From the NCBI GenBank assembly GCA_023954195.1, contig JAMLIK010000001.1, positions 124,001-188,000 on the forward strand: a stretch of DNA of 64,000 nt, given 5' to 3'. This DNA comes from Xanthobacteraceae bacterium (GTDB lineage: Bacteria > Pseudomonadota > Alphaproteobacteria > Rhizobiales > Xanthobacteraceae). Every line of letters begins with the position of its first letter. The first letter of the stretch is position 1. Under the pieces are notes generated by a model. That model saw nothing but the letters and a program-made list of their open reading frames with translations. It was not told the origin of the DNA and did not search any database. The translations under genes were made by a program, and so were the position numbers. Shown here in pieces: positions 31,263 through 43,533 of this stretch.

Positions 31263-33536
31263 CTATCTCGAACCATGGAAGGTGCGGCTGAGGATATCGA
31301 GCTGCTGCTCCTTGGTCAGCTTGACGAAGTTCACCGCGTATCCCGACACGCGAACGGTGAGTTGCGGATAGTTGTCGGGATTCTCCATGGCGTCGCGCAG
31401 CGTTTCGCGGTTGAGCACGTTGAGGTTGGCGTGGAAGCCGGAGGACGCGAAATAGGCGTCGAGCCCGTTCACCGCGCGCTCCAGGCTTTCCTCCGGCGTG
31501 CCGAGCGCGGTCGGCAGCACCGAGATGGTGAGCGAGATGCCATCCTCGGCGTCATCATAGGGCAGCTTGGCGACCGACATCATCGCGGCCATCCAGCCGT
31601 GGGTGTCGGCGCCGTTCGACGGGTTGGCGCCCGGCGCGAACGGCACGCCCGTGCGCCGTCCGTCCGGCGAATTGCCGGTCTGCTTGCCGTAGACCACGTT
31701 CGAGGTGATGGTCAGCACCGACTGCATGTGGACCGCGTCGCGATAGGTCGGATAGTGGCGGATCTTGCTCATCATCATCGACGTGAGCATTTTCGCGATA
31801 TCGTCGGCGCGGTCGTCGTTGTTGCCGTAGCGCGGGAAGTCGCCCTCGATGGCGTAATCGACGATCAGGCCGCGATCGTCGCGGATGCATGTCACCTTGG
31901 CGTATTTGATCGCCGAGAGGCTGTCGGCGACATGCGACAGGCCGGCGATGCCGCAGGCCAGCGTCCGGATGATGTCGCGGTCGTGCAGCGCCATCTCGAC
32001 GGCTTCGTAGCAATATTTGTCGTGCATGTAGTGGATGATGTTGAGGGCGTTGACGTAGACCTTGGCCAGCCACTCCATCATGGTGTCGAAACGCTCGAAC
32101 ACCTCGTCGTAGGTCAGCACGTCGCCCTCGATCGGGCGCAGCATCGGGCCGACCTGCTCGCCGGTCAGTTCGTCGCGGCCGCCGTTGATGGCGTACAGCA
32201 GGGTTTTCAGCAAATTGACGCGCGCCCCGAAGAACTGCATCTGCTTGCCGACGGCCATGCCGGAGACGCAGCATGCGATGGCGGCGTCGTCGCCGAATTT
32301 GGGCCGCATCAGATCGTCGGAAATGTACTGGATCGAGCTGGTGTCGTTCGACGCCTTCGCCGCGAAGCGCTTGAAGCCCTCGGGCAGGCGCGGCGACCAG
32401 CCCACGGTCAGGTTGGGCTCGGGCGCCGGGCCCAGCGTGTAAAGCGTGTTGAGCACCCGGAAGCTCGACTTGGTGACCAGCGTGCGGCCGTCGTCGCCCA
32501 TGCCGGCGAGATATTCGGTCACCCAGGTCGGATCGCCCGAGAACAACGCGTTGTATTCGGGGGTGCGCAGGAAGCGCACGATACGGAATTTGATGACCAT
32601 ATCGTCGATCAATTCCTGGGCTTCCGACTCGGTGAGCCGGCCCTCGCGCAGGTCGCGATCGAGGTAGATGTCGAGGAAGGTCGAAATCCGCCCGATCGAC
32701 ATCGCCGCGCCGTTCTGCTCCTTGATCGCCGCGAGATAGGCGAAATAGGTCCACTGCACCGCCTCGCGTCCGGTCGTCGCCGGCAGCGAAATGTCGTAGC
32801 CGTAGAGCTTCGCCATTTCCTTCATCTGCCCGAGCGACTTGATCTGCTCGGACAATTCCTCGCGCAGCCGGATGACCTCCCCGGTGGAGTGGCGCTCGTC
32901 AAGCTCGGCGTATTCGCGATGCTTTTCCTCGATCAGGAAATTCACGCCGTAGAGCGCGGGGCGGCGATAGTCGCCGATGATGCGCCCGCGGCCATAGGCG
33001 TCGGGCAGGCCGGTGACGATGCCGGTAGAGCGGCACTTGCGGATTTCCGGCGTGTAGGCGTCGAAAACCCCGTCGTTGTGGGTCTTGGCGTATTTCGTGA
33101 AGACCTTGCTGATGGCCGGGTCCGGCTCGAAGCCGTAGGCTTTCAGGCTGGCCTCGACCACCTTCCAGCCGCCCTTGGGCATGATGGCGCGCTTCAGCGG
33201 CGCGTCGGTCTGGAGGCCGACGATCAGTTCGAGATCCTTGTCGATGTATCCCGGCCCGTGCGCGACAATGCTGGACGGCTCCTGCGAGACGTCGAGAACG
33301 CCTTTCTCGCGCTCCTTGACCAGCAGCGGCAGCAGCTTTTCCCAAACCTTGCGGGTGCGGGGCGTGGCCTCGGCGACGAACGACGCGTCGCCCTCATAGG
33401 GCGTATAATTGCGCTGGATGAAGTCGCGCAGGTTGATCCGCGATTGCCAAGGGCCTGCCTTGAAACCTCGCCAGGCATTCTTGCGCTGGGCGGCTAAAGA
33501 GGTGTCGGTCTGAGCGTCCAAGGAAGCCTCCGTCAT
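31263..33536 (-). CDS. pflB: Pyruvate formate-lyase (formate C-acetyltransferase)
   Basis: This 757-residue glycyl-radical enzyme converts pyruvate and CoA to acetyl-CoA and formate anaerobically. The adjacent catalytic cysteines Cys422-Cys423 are in [12 protein letters not shown], and the radical Gly732 is in [10 protein letters not shown] (usual form RVSGYAVRF). The N-terminus aligns with classical PFL ([17 protein letters not shown]). Length is normal and no frameshift is seen. The ATG at 33536 lacks a purine-rich ribosome site. A TTG six codons in, preceded by ACGGAGG, is an alternative start. Without PflA, which installs the glycyl radical, the enzyme should remain inactive unless another activase or island excision supplies it. 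Confidence 0.97.
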   Translation of the reverse strand: MTEASLDAQTDTSLAAQRKNAWRGFKAGPWQSRINLRDFIQRNYTPYEGDASFVAEATPRTRKVWEKLLPLLVKEREKGVLDVSQEPSSIVAHGPGYIDKDLELIVGLQTDAPLKRAIMPKGGWKVVEASLKAYGFEPDPAISKVFTKYAKTHNDGVFDAYTPEIRKCRSTGIVTGLPDAYGRGRIIGDYRRPALYGVNFLIEEKHREYAELDERHSTGEVIRLREELSEQIKSLGQMKEMAKLYGYDISLPATTGREAVQWTYFAYLAAIKEQNGAAMSIGRISTFLDIYLDRDLREGRLTESEAQELIDDMVIKFRIVRFLRTPEYNALFSGDPTWVTEYLAGMGDDGRTLVTKSSFRVLNTLYTLGPAPEPNLTVGWSPRLPEGFKRFAAKASNDTSSIQYISDDLMRPKFGDDAAIACCVSGMAVGKQMQFFGARVNLLKTLLYAINGGRDELTGEQVGPMLRPIEGDVLTYDEVFERFDTMMEWLAKVYVNALNIIHYMHDKYCYEAVEMALHDRDIIRTLACGIAGLSHVADSLSAIKYAKVTCIRDDRGLIVDYAIEGDFPRYGNNDDRADDIAKMLTSMMMSKIRHYPTYRDAVHMQSVLTITSNVVYGKQTGNSPDGRRTGVPFAPGANPSNGADTHGWMAAMMSVAKLPYDDAEDGISLTISVLPTALGTPEESLERAVNGLDAYFASSGFHANLNVLNRETLRDAMENPDNYPQLTVRVSGYAVNFVKLTKEQQLDILSRTFHGSR

Positions 33537-33576
33537 TCAGGCGAGCAGGTGTTCAGGCGAGTCGTGATTCAGGCGA
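33536..33576. repeat. Three 16-bp direct repeats at the pflB start
   Basis: TTCAGGCGA begins at 33536, 33552 and 33568, an exact 16-bp period, with more diverged bases between. The first copy overlaps the pflB start codon. These could be translational or regulator sites, or a tandem slippage product. Confidence 0.65.
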
Positions 33577-34218
33577 TGGGTGAACACGACAAGCGTTCAG
33601 AGCGGCAAACGCGCGGCGTTTGTTCTCCGGTGCTGTCGCGGCACCCATCCGATCGCGGACGTTTCGATTGACTACGTGTCGTACGAAGGCTTCGCGCGGG
33701 CCGGCGATGATCGCCCCATTCGCCGGGTGTCATCCACGAGGCTGTCATCCGCGGAAGCATGCGGAAAGCCTGGCGCATATAACCACGCTGGGACACGCGC
33801 TCGGACATGTCTCCACCTCCCATATCGAACGGCCAGCCCCGACGCGCGTCGACGAAACGCGCGGAGGTTCTTGGCTATGTATTTTGCGAGTAGCAGATCG
33901 CCTGTTACTTGTCAGGAGATACCGCAGTGCATTCGCAAAATTTAATGTTTGCGCGCCCGCACCGTCGTGACACTTCGCGCATGACCGGCGATGCGGCGCG
34001 GCTGCGGCGATCTGTCCGGTTTTCTTCAAGAAAAGGTTCAGGCCGTCGCGCCAACTAATCATCCGCGAAGGTCGCGATGGAAAGCAACTCCGGATGTTCC
34101 CGGATTGTAAAACCTTCCGTTCGATGCATGATGACGCGGATCAAATCGGGCGATCTCTGCGCGTCGTTATCTCCCATCGTCTTTTTTTTCAGCATGCCCC
34201 AGAGCGGATAAAGAACCG
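33577..34218. other. Divergent control region between pflB and the cation ATPase gene
   Basis: About 640 bases have no convincing gene on either strand. The region should contain the promoters for the pflB-pflA unit and for the ATPase-pta-ackA unit. One FNR/FixK-like site is seen near the ATPase side (34131-34144). A poly-T run lies at 34182-34189. Confidence 0.5.
34131..34144. promoter_or_regulatory. Possible FNR/FixK-type anaerobic regulator site
   Basis: ATGAC-GCGG-ATCAA matches the FNR/FixK consensus TTGAT-N4-ATCAA perfectly in the right half and at three of five positions in the left half. It lies 75 bases before the ATPase start. Anaerobic control would fit the fermentative genes around it, but one imperfect site is weak evidence. 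Confidence 0.35.
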
Positions 34219-36969
<2,751 letters not shown>

Positions 36970-37027
36970 CGGTCTCGCCGCCAGAACACAACCAGATCGC
37001 GCCAGCACCGGAGCAGGGGACACGACC

Positions 37028-37975
37028 ATGACGACGACAACGTCCGCGAACTATCACAAGCTGATCGAGACGGTGAAGGCGTACCCGCCGATGCCGACCG
37101 CGGTCGCCCATCCCTGCGATCAATCATCGCTGGAAGGCGCGGTCGACGCCGCGCGGATGGGCATCATCGCCCCGATCCTGGTCGGCCCGCGCCACAAGAT
37201 CGAGAAGGTCGCCAAAGCGGCCAATCTCGATATCTCGGCTTACGAGATCGTCGACGCCGAGCACAGCCACGACGCCGCCGAGAAGGCGGTGCTTGCGGTG
37301 CGGCAGGGCCGCGCCGAAATGCTGATGAAGGGCTCGCTCTCGACCGACGAACTGCTGGGCGCGGTGGTCCGGAAGGAGACCGGGCTGCGGACGGAGCGGC
37401 GGCTGAGCCATTGCTTTCTCATGGACGTGCCGAACTATCCGCATGTCCTGATTATCACCGACGCCGCCATCAACATCTTCCCCACCCTCGAAGAAAAGGT
37501 CGACATCGTCCAGAACGCGATCGATCTCGCGCATGCGCTCGGCATCGAACAGCCGCGCGTGGCGATCCTGTCGGCGATGGAGAAGGTCAATCCCAAGGTG
37601 CAGTCCACGGTCGAGGCCGCCGCGCTGTGCAAGATGGCCGATCGCCATCAGATCACCGGCGGCCTGCTGGACGGGCCGCTGGCGCTCGACAACGCCATCA
37701 GCCCCGAGGCGGCGCGGATCAAGAACATCGCCGGGCCGGTGGCCGGGCACGCGCATATCCTGGTGGTGCCGGATCTCGAAGCCGGCAATGTGCTGGCCAA
37801 GAGCCTCAGCTTCCTGATGGGCGCGGACTCCGCCGGCGTGGTGCTCGGCGCGCGGGTGCCGATCACGCTGACCAGCCGCGCCGATTCGGTGCAGAGCCGG
37901 CTCGCGTCTTCCGCCGTCGCGGCGCTGATCGCGCATCGGCGTCGCGCCGCCGTGGCGGCGGGAGTGCCGGCATGA
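37028..37975 (+). CDS. pta: Phosphate acetyltransferase (short Pta/Ptb type)
   Basis: This 315-residue cytoplasmic enzyme exchanges CoA of acetyl-CoA for phosphate, giving acetyl phosphate. It is the short PTA_PTB form without the long regulatory N-terminus of E. coli Pta. Conserved parts include VGPRHKIEKVAK near residue 55, KGSLSTDELLGAVV near residue 101, and GGLLDGPLALDNAIS near 214-228. Phosphobutyryltransferases share this fold, but the ATGA coupling to acetate kinase argues for acetyl-CoA as substrate. It follows the ATPase by 58 bases. Confidence 0.9.
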   Translation: MTTTTSANYHKLIETVKAYPPMPTAVAHPCDQSSLEGAVDAARMGIIAPILVGPRHKIEKVAKAANLDISAYEIVDAEHSHDAAEKAVLAVRQGRAEMLMKGSLSTDELLGAVVRKETGLRTERRLSHCFLMDVPNYPHVLIITDAAINIFPTLEEKVDIVQNAIDLAHALGIEQPRVAILSAMEKVNPKVQSTVEAAALCKMADRHQITGGLLDGPLALDNAISPEAARIKNIAGPVAGHAHILVVPDLEAGNVLAKSLSFLMGADSAGVVLGARVPITLTSRADSVQSRLASSAVAALIAHRRRAAVAAGVPA

Positions 37976-39150
37976 GCGACGCGATACTGGTGCTGAACGC
38001 GGGATCGTCGAGCCTGAAATTCACCGATTTCGTCATCGACGGCGACAGGCTGGAGGTCAAGGTCGGCGGCAAGCTGGAGGAATTGTACGGCCGGGCGCGC
38101 TTTCAGGTGCGCGACGCCGCCGGCGCCGTGGTCGGACAGCGGGACTGGCCCGAGGCCGCGCCGCCGCGCCACGAGGGCGCGCTGGCCTTCCTGTTCGACT
38201 GGCTCGGCGAGCACTCGGGCGACGCGGTTGTCGCCGTCGGGCATCGCGTGGTGCATGGCGGGGAGCATTATTCGACGCCGGTGATCCTCGACCCGGTCGT
38301 GATGAAACAGCTTCACGCGCTCGACAGCCTCGCGCCGCTGCACCAGCCGCACAATCTTCTGCCGGTCGAAATCCTTGCCGAGCAGCGCCAGGGGCTGCCG
38401 CAGATCGCCTGCTTCGACACCGCTTTTCATCACACCGCGCCAGAAATCGCGCAGGCGTTCGCGCTGCCTCCCGCGATCACCGGACGCGGCGTGCGGCGCT
38501 ACGGTTTTCACGGCCTGTCGTATGAATATATCGCCTCCGTTCTCGGCGACTACGACCGGCGCGCCGCCAGCGGCCGGACGGTGGTGCTGCATCTCGGCAA
38601 CGGCGCCAGCATTTGCGCGATGCGGGACGGCAGGAGCGTCGCCTCGACCATGGGCTTCACGGCGCTGGACGGACTGCCGATGGGCACGCGTTCCGGCAAT
38701 CTCGATCCGGGAGTCGTGCTCTATCTGATGCAGGAATTGAAGATGACGGCCAAGGAGATCGAGACGCTGCTGTACAAGGAGTCGGGCCTGCTCGGCGTCT
38801 CCGGCGTTTCCAGCGACATGCGCGAGCTGCTTGCCAGCGACAGTCCGCGGGCGAAATTCGCGGTCGAACTGTTCGCCTATCGGATCGTTCGCGAAATCGG
38901 TTCGCTGGCCGCCGCGCTCGGGGGGCTCGACGCCATCGTCTTCACGGCCGGCATCGGCGAGCGCGCGGCGGCGGTCCGCTCGGCCGTGGCTGCGCGCCTC
39001 GGCTGGCTCGGGCTCGAACTGGACGCGGCCGCCAACGACGGCAACGGCCCGCGCATCAGCCGCGCCGACAGCCGCGTCGCGGCGTGGGTCATTCCGACCA
39101 ACGAGGAACTGATGATCGCGAAACATTGTCTGGCGCTGATGGGGCGGTAG
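37972..39150 (+). CDS. ackA: Acetate kinase
   Basis: This 392-residue enzyme makes ATP from acetyl phosphate and ADP, the last step of the acetate branch. The ASKHA-fold signature LVLNAGSSSLKF is at residues 6-17, the second is GHRVVHGG near residue 89, and FDTAFHHTAPEIAQ, RRYGFHGLSYEYI and LHLGNGAS follow. The start at 37972 overlaps the pta stop (ATGA), so the two are translationally coupled. Together with PflB these genes would convert pyruvate to formate and acetate with ATP gain, as long as PflB can be activated. Confidence 0.97.
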   Translation: MSDAILVLNAGSSSLKFTDFVIDGDRLEVKVGGKLEELYGRARFQVRDAAGAVVGQRDWPEAAPPRHEGALAFLFDWLGEHSGDAVVAVGHRVVHGGEHYSTPVILDPVVMKQLHALDSLAPLHQPHNLLPVEILAEQRQGLPQIACFDTAFHHTAPEIAQAFALPPAITGRGVRRYGFHGLSYEYIASVLGDYDRRAASGRTVVLHLGNGASICAMRDGRSVASTMGFTALDGLPMGTRSGNLDPGVVLYLMQELKMTAKEIETLLYKESGLLGVSGVSSDMRELLASDSPRAKFAVELFAYRIVREIGSLAAALGGLDAIVFTAGIGERAAAVRSAVAARLGWLGLELDAAANDGNGPRISRADSRVAAWVIPTNEELMIAKHCLALMGR

Positions 39151-39283
39151 CGGCCGCACTTTTTACGCGCGGACTTATAGCCCGATCAGCCTCGTCCCCG
39201 GCGGGGACCCGGCCCCCGCGGCGGTTCGGCTTTATCAATAAGGGCGAGGTTATTTATAATTAACCGACGCCGGTGGATCTGGG

Positions 39284-39303
39284 CCCCCGCCCGCGCGGGG
39301 GCG
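39284..39303. repeat. 8-bp GC inverted repeat between convergent ackA and cysK
   Basis: GCCCCCGC and GCGGGGGC form a stem around CCGC. A second small hairpin (GTCCCC-GGC-GGGGAC) lies at 39194-39208. Neither has a T-run. They may end transcripts between the convergent genes. Confidence 0.4.
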
Positions 39304-39332
39304 ACGCCGAGGATTGCTTGATCCCGCCCGCC

Positions 39333-40421
39333 TTACGCCGCCGGCATCTGATAGCCCGGCGTCGAGCGCGACAGCGCCAGTTCGGCCTCGTCCATGTCGG
39401 CGGCGATGGCCTCGAACAGCGGCGTCGAGAGATAGCGCTCGCCGGTGTCCGGCAGCATGCAGAGAACGACCGAGCCGGCCGGCGCCTTCTCCGCCACCTG
39501 CCGCGCCACGCCGAAGGTCGCGCCGCCGGAAATGCCGGTGAAGATGCCCTCGCGCTGCGCCAGCGCCTTGGCCCACTCGATCGCCTTCGGCCCGGCGATC
39601 GGGATCAGTTCGTCGTAATAGCGCTTGTCCACCGCTTCCTGGAGCACCTTTGGAATGAAGTCCGGGGTCCAGCCCTGGATCGGATGCGGCTCGAAGGCGG
39701 GATGGCCCACGGCCGGCTCGCCGTCCGCCGTGCGCTGCTGCGGTGTGCCGCTGCCGATCAGTTGCGCGTTGGCGGGTTCGGCAAGAATGATTTTGGTCTC
39801 GGGGCGCTCCTTGCGCAGCACGCGCGAGACGCCGACCATGGTGCCGCCGGTGCCGTAGCCGGTGACGAAGTAATCGAGCCGCTTGCCCGCGAAGTCGTTG
39901 GCGATCTCGCGGCCGGTGGTGGCCTCATGGATGTCGCCGTTGGCGGCCGCCTCGAACTGGTGGGCGAGGAACCAGCCGTGCTTCTCCGCCAGCTCGACCG
40001 CCTTGCGGTACATGCCCATGCCTTTTTCCGCGCGGGGCGTCAGCACCACCTTGGCCCCCAGCATCCGCATCAGCCGCCGCCGCTCGATGGAGAAACTTTC
40101 CGCCATGGTCACCACCAGCGGATAGCCTTTTTGCGCGCAGACCATTGCGAGCCCGATGCCGGTGTTGCCGCTGGTGGCTTCCACCACGGTCTGGCCCGGC
40201 TTCAGCGCGCCCGAGCGCTCCGCCGCCTCGATGATGCCGATCGCCAGCCGGTCCTTGACCGAGGAGGCCGGATTGAAGAACTCGGCCTTGACATACATCG
40301 TGACGTTGTCGACGCCGATGTGGTTGATGCGGATGACCGGCGTGTCGCCGATGGTGTCGAGCACGCTGTCAAAGAGGCGGCCGCGGCCGCGGGTGGTCCG
40401 TGTTGCTGGCGTCCCGGTCAT
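39333..40421 (-). CDS. cysK: Cysteine synthase A (O-acetylserine sulfhydrylase)
   Basis: This 362-residue pyridoxal-phosphate enzyme makes cysteine from O-acetylserine and sulfide. The PLP lysine is in NPASSVKDRLAIG, the phosphate loop is GYGTGGTMVGVSRVL, and TSGNTGIGLAMVCAQKGY (the substrate loop) is complete. The later GIFTGISGGATFG motif is also present. It is about 40 residues longer than E. coli CysK, mainly an N-terminal ~15-residue extension and a C-terminal extension (EAIAADMDEAELALSRS), a form common in alphaproteobacteria. The ribosome site CGGAGAC precedes the ATG. Monocistronic. Confidence 0.95.
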   Translation of the reverse strand: MTGTPATRTTRGRGRLFDSVLDTIGDTPVIRINHIGVDNVTMYVKAEFFNPASSVKDRLAIGIIEAAERSGALKPGQTVVEATSGNTGIGLAMVCAQKGYPLVVTMAESFSIERRRLMRMLGAKVVLTPRAEKGMGMYRKAVELAEKHGWFLAHQFEAAANGDIHEATTGREIANDFAGKRLDYFVTGYGTGGTMVGVSRVLRKERPETKIILAEPANAQLIGSGTPQQRTADGEPAVGHPAFEPHPIQGWTPDFIPKVLQEAVDKRYYDELIPIAGPKAIEWAKALAQREGIFTGISGGATFGVARQVAEKAPAGSVVLCMLPDTGERYLSTPLFEAIAADMDEAELALSRSTPGYQMPAA

Positions 40422-40661
40422 GTCGATGTCTCCGTGTTTGCGTCAGGCGCGGATGAAGGCGAGGTGGCGGGTTGCGGGAAATCGCGACGATCCACCGGCT
40501 GCTCACATAGTCCGTGACGGGCCGGCGGGGAAGTGGGGCGCGCGCCGCTCCCTTGCTCACCCTTTGCGAAAAATGATACCCCTGCGCCTCGATATTGCGG
40601 TGCAACGGCGCGGTCACCCGCGCCGCCGCCATCGCCGGTGTTCCCGTTACCGGAGTTTGAG

Positions 40662-41510
40662 ATGTCCATTCAATCGACCATCCGGCGCAAGACGTCGGCC
40701 GACATTCGCGCGCGCAAGAATGGCGAGCCGGTGGTGATGTTGACGTCCTATCACGCCCACACCGCCGCGCTGGTCGATCGCTACTGCGACGCCATCCTGG
40801 TCGGCGATTCGCTGGGCAACGTCATGCATGGCTTCGAGACCACGCTGCCGGTGACGCTGGACATGATGATCCTGCAAGGCCACGCGGTGATGCGCGGCTC
40901 CAAGCAGTCGCTGGTGGTGGTCGATCTGCCGTTCGGCAGCTACGAGGCGTCCAAGGAACAGGCGTTCCATTCCGCCGCGCGCATTCTCAAGGAGACCCAT
41001 TGCGGCGCGGTGAAGCTGGAGGGCGGCGCGCGCATGGCGGAAACCATCGCGTTCCTCACCGAGCGCGGCATTCCGGTGATGGCCCATATCGGCCTGACGC
41101 CGCAATCGATCAACGCGCTGGGCTCGTTCCGCTCGCAGGGCCGCGAGGAGGCCGAGGCCATCGCGCGCGGCGAGAATGTCGTCGGCCCGATCCAGAGCGA
41201 CGCCCGCGCGGTGGCCGAGGCCGGCGCGTTCGCGGTGGTGATCGAGGCGGTGGCGGAGCCGCTGGCGCGCCGCATCACGCAGAGCATCGACATTCCCACC
41301 ATCGGCATCGGAGCCAGTCCGGCCTGCGACGGTCAGGTGCTGGTGCTGGAGGACATGCTGGGCCTGTCGGAGTGGGTGCCGAAATTCGTCCGCCGCTACG
41401 GCCAGCTCGGTCCGATGATCGAGGAGGCGATCCAGGGCTATGCGCGGGACGTTCGCTCCCGCGCCTTCCCCGGCCCGGAAAACGTCTACGGCGCCAAGCC
41501 GAAAGCCTGA
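40662..41510 (+). CDS. panB: 3-methyl-2-oxobutanoate hydroxymethyltransferase
   Basis: This 282-residue TIM-barrel enzyme is the first of pantothenate (vitamin B5, CoA) synthesis and makes ketopantoate from 2-oxoisovalerate and methylene-tetrahydrofolate. Conserved features are [19 protein letters not shown] (metal-site region), [24 protein letters not shown] with the Asp ligand, [12 protein letters not shown] with the active-site Glu, and [20 protein letters not shown]. The ATG at 40662 gives the usual length; an upstream extension has no support. panC is not next to it. Confidence 0.97.
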   Translation: MSIQSTIRRKTSADIRARKNGEPVVMLTSYHAHTAALVDRYCDAILVGDSLGNVMHGFETTLPVTLDMMILQGHAVMRGSKQSLVVVDLPFGSYEASKEQAFHSAARILKETHCGAVKLEGGARMAETIAFLTERGIPVMAHIGLTPQSINALGSFRSQGREEAEAIARGENVVGPIQSDARAVAEAGAFAVVIEAVAEPLARRITQSIDIPTIGIGASPACDGQVLVLEDMLGLSEWVPKFVRRYGQLGPMIEEAIQGYARDVRSRAFPGPENVYGAKPKA

Positions 41511-41552
41511 GCCGCGCCACCGTTCCACTCCGTTGTCGAAAAAGGATACGAT

Positions 41553-42011
41553 ATGCGCTTTCCGTTTCGCGCGATGGTTCTCCGGGCCCTCGCCATCGTC
41601 GCCGCCGCCGCATTCGCCGCCGGCTTCTCCACTCCCACGCTGGCGCAGGCCAAAGGAAAAACCATGACCACGGCTTCAGGTTTGCAGATCATCGACATCC
41701 AGGTCGGCACCGGCGCGACGCCGGCGCGCGGCCAGACCTGCGTGATGCACTACACCGGCTGGCTCTATGTCGACGGCAAGCGCGGCAAGAAGTTCGATTC
41801 CTCGCTCGACCGCAACGAGCCGTTCCAGTTCCCGATCGGCAAGGGCCAGGTGATCGCCGGCTGGGACGAGGGCGTCGCCACCATGAAGGTCGGCGGCAAG
41901 CGGACCCTGATTATCCCGCCCGAACTCGGCTACGGCGCGCGCGGCGCCGGCGGCGTCATCCCGCCGAACGCCACCCTGATCTTCGACGTCGAACTGCTCG
42001 CGGTGAAATAG
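41553..42011 (+). CDS. FKBP-type peptidyl-prolyl isomerase, secreted
   Basis: This 152-residue protein has a Sec signal peptide at residues 1-32 (ending [10 protein letters not shown]) and one FKBP domain (~39-151): [58 protein letters not shown] and [24 protein letters not shown]. It is a periplasmic proline isomerase and chaperone. Active-site aromatics (Tyr, Phe, Trp, Tyr) are conserved. It is monocistronic and sits 42 bases after panB. Confidence 0.94.
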   Translation: MRFPFRAMVLRALAIVAAAAFAAGFSTPTLAQAKGKTMTTASGLQIIDIQVGTGATPARGQTCVMHYTGWLYVDGKRGKKFDSSLDRNEPFQFPIGKGQVIAGWDEGVATMKVGGKRTLIIPPELGYGARGAGGVIPPNATLIFDVELLAVK

Positions 42012-42160
42012 CGCCGCCGCGAAATCGCCACTGGAATCCCGCCTGTCGCGGAACGGTCAACTTTGCCTTGCGGTCGCCATACCGCTAGGATATCGCCTGA
42101 CCGACGGCTGATCGCCCGGTCGTCCGGGGCATGCGGCATGGCCGCGATGGGGTTCTATAA

Positions 42161-42814
42161 GTGTCTGAAATATTTAGCGAAGTTGACGACGAGCTGCGCA
42201 AGGAGCAGCTCAAGAAATTCTGGGACAAGTACTCCATCTACATCGTCGCGCTGGCGGTGCTGATCGTCGTCGGCGTCGCCGGCTGGCGCGGCTACGAATA
42301 TCTCGCCACCCAGAAAGCCTACAAGGCCAGCACCGCCTTCGACGCCGCGGCGGTCTTGTCCGATGACAACAAGCACGCCGAGGCCGAGGCGGCCTTCACC
42401 GCGCTCGCGACCGATGCGCCTTCCGGTTATCGCGCGCTGGCGCGGCTGCGCGCCGCCGCCGAGGCCGCCCAGCGCGATCCCAAGGCAGGCGTGAAACTGT
42501 ATGACGATATCGCCGCCGATACCAGCATCGGCGGCAATGAGCGCGGTCTGGCGACGGTGCGCGCGGCGATGCTGCTGGTCGATAGCGACAGCTACGATGA
42601 CATGGTGAAGCGTCTCGACGCGGCGGCGCAGGCGAGCGGTGTTTATCGCCACACCGCGCGCGAATTGCTGGCGTTGTCGGCGTGGCTTGCCAAGAACGTC
42701 CCGGAGACGCGCAAATGGCTGGATTTGATCGCCGAAGACGGCGAAACGCCGGCGAGCCTGCGCAACCGGGCGGAGGCGTTGCAGGCATTGCTGCCGCCCG
42801 CCGCCAAAAGCTGA
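42161..42814 (+). CDS. YfgM-like TPR membrane protein
   Basis: This 217-residue bitopic inner-membrane protein has a short cytoplasmic start (MSEIFSEVDDELRKEQLKKFWDKY), one transmembrane helix at ~26-44 (IYIVALAVLIVVGVAG) and a periplasmic TPR-like domain of the TPR_21 family. YfgM proteins link the Sec translocon to periplasmic chaperones and are usually encoded just before bamB and der. Here it is followed by a lipoprotein and der. The start codon is GTG at 42161. Confidence 0.85.
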   Translation: MSEIFSEVDDELRKEQLKKFWDKYSIYIVALAVLIVVGVAGWRGYEYLATQKAYKASTAFDAAAVLSDDNKHAEAEAAFTALATDAPSGYRALARLRAAAEAAQRDPKAGVKLYDDIAADTSIGGNERGLATVRAAMLLVDSDSYDDMVKRLDAAAQASGVYRHTARELLALSAWLAKNVPETRKWLDLIAEDGETPASLRNRAEALQALLPPAAKS

Positions 42815-42875
42815 TCGATTCGCGGCAATGTCGCGTCCCGCCGTGTCCTGACGAACGAGAGTTGAACAACGCCCC

Positions 42876-43463
42876 ATGACCATTCGTCACATCGCGGTTC
42901 GTTGGATGGCTGTTCGTCGGATGGCGGCGCGCCCTTGGTGCCGCGTGTCCGCCGCCGCCGTTCTGATCGCCGTCGCCGGCGCGCTGGCCGGATGCACCAG
43001 CAATCCCGGCGATTTCGATCCCGGCAGCCTGCTCGACGGGTTCGATACCAAGAAGAAGCTGCCGGGCAATCGCGAGCCGGTTTTCCCCGGCGGCGTCCCC
43101 GGCCTTGAGCAAGGCGTGCCGCGAGAGCTCTACAAGGAAAACGTCGACAGGCAGCAGCTTCAGGGGCAGGAGGCGGTCCCCGTGGAGCCGGCGCCGCCGC
43201 CTGCGGCCGAGGCGCCGAAGCCGAGGGCGCCGTCGCGATCGCGCGCCGCCGCGCATCCGCGCCCCGCCGCGCCGACCGCCGCGACCCCGGCCGCGCCGAA
43301 ATCCGCGCCCCGCACGGTTCACCGCCGCAGCACGACGGTGCCGCCGCCCGACACGGAAACGCCCGCCGCCGCGCCGCAGGCCCAACCGCAAGCCGCGCCG
43401 CCGGCGGCGTCGAGCAATCCGTTCCCGGCGCCGTTGCCGAGCGGCAGTTTCCAGCGTCAGTAG
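42876..43463 (+). CDS. Proline/alanine-rich lipoprotein
   Basis: This 195-residue protein has a long basic N-terminus, a hydrophobic stretch (SAAAVLIAVAGALAGC) and a lipobox LAGC with the lipidated Cys near residue 40. The mature part has a short conserved-looking segment (PGNREPVFPGGVPGLEQGVP) followed by an extended Pro/Ala-rich, basic tail likely to span the periplasm or peptidoglycan. No fold is recognised. It occupies the place between the YfgM-like gene and der where bamB (the outer-membrane assembly lipoprotein) is found in many proteobacteria, but it has no beta-propeller and is not BamB. Confidence 0.72.
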   Translation: MTIRHIAVRWMAVRRMAARPWCRVSAAAVLIAVAGALAGCTSNPGDFDPGSLLDGFDTKKKLPGNREPVFPGGVPGLEQGVPRELYKENVDRQQLQGQEAVPVEPAPPPAAEAPKPRAPSRSRAAAHPRPAAPTAATPAAPKSAPRTVHRRSTTVPPPDTETPAAAPQAQPQAAPPAASSNPFPAPLPSGSFQRQ

Positions 43464-43533
43464 TTCCGGCCCGGAATCCTTCACCCGGCGTCGCGCATTG
43501 ACATAACTTCGCCGGTGGGCGAACGGATCGACC

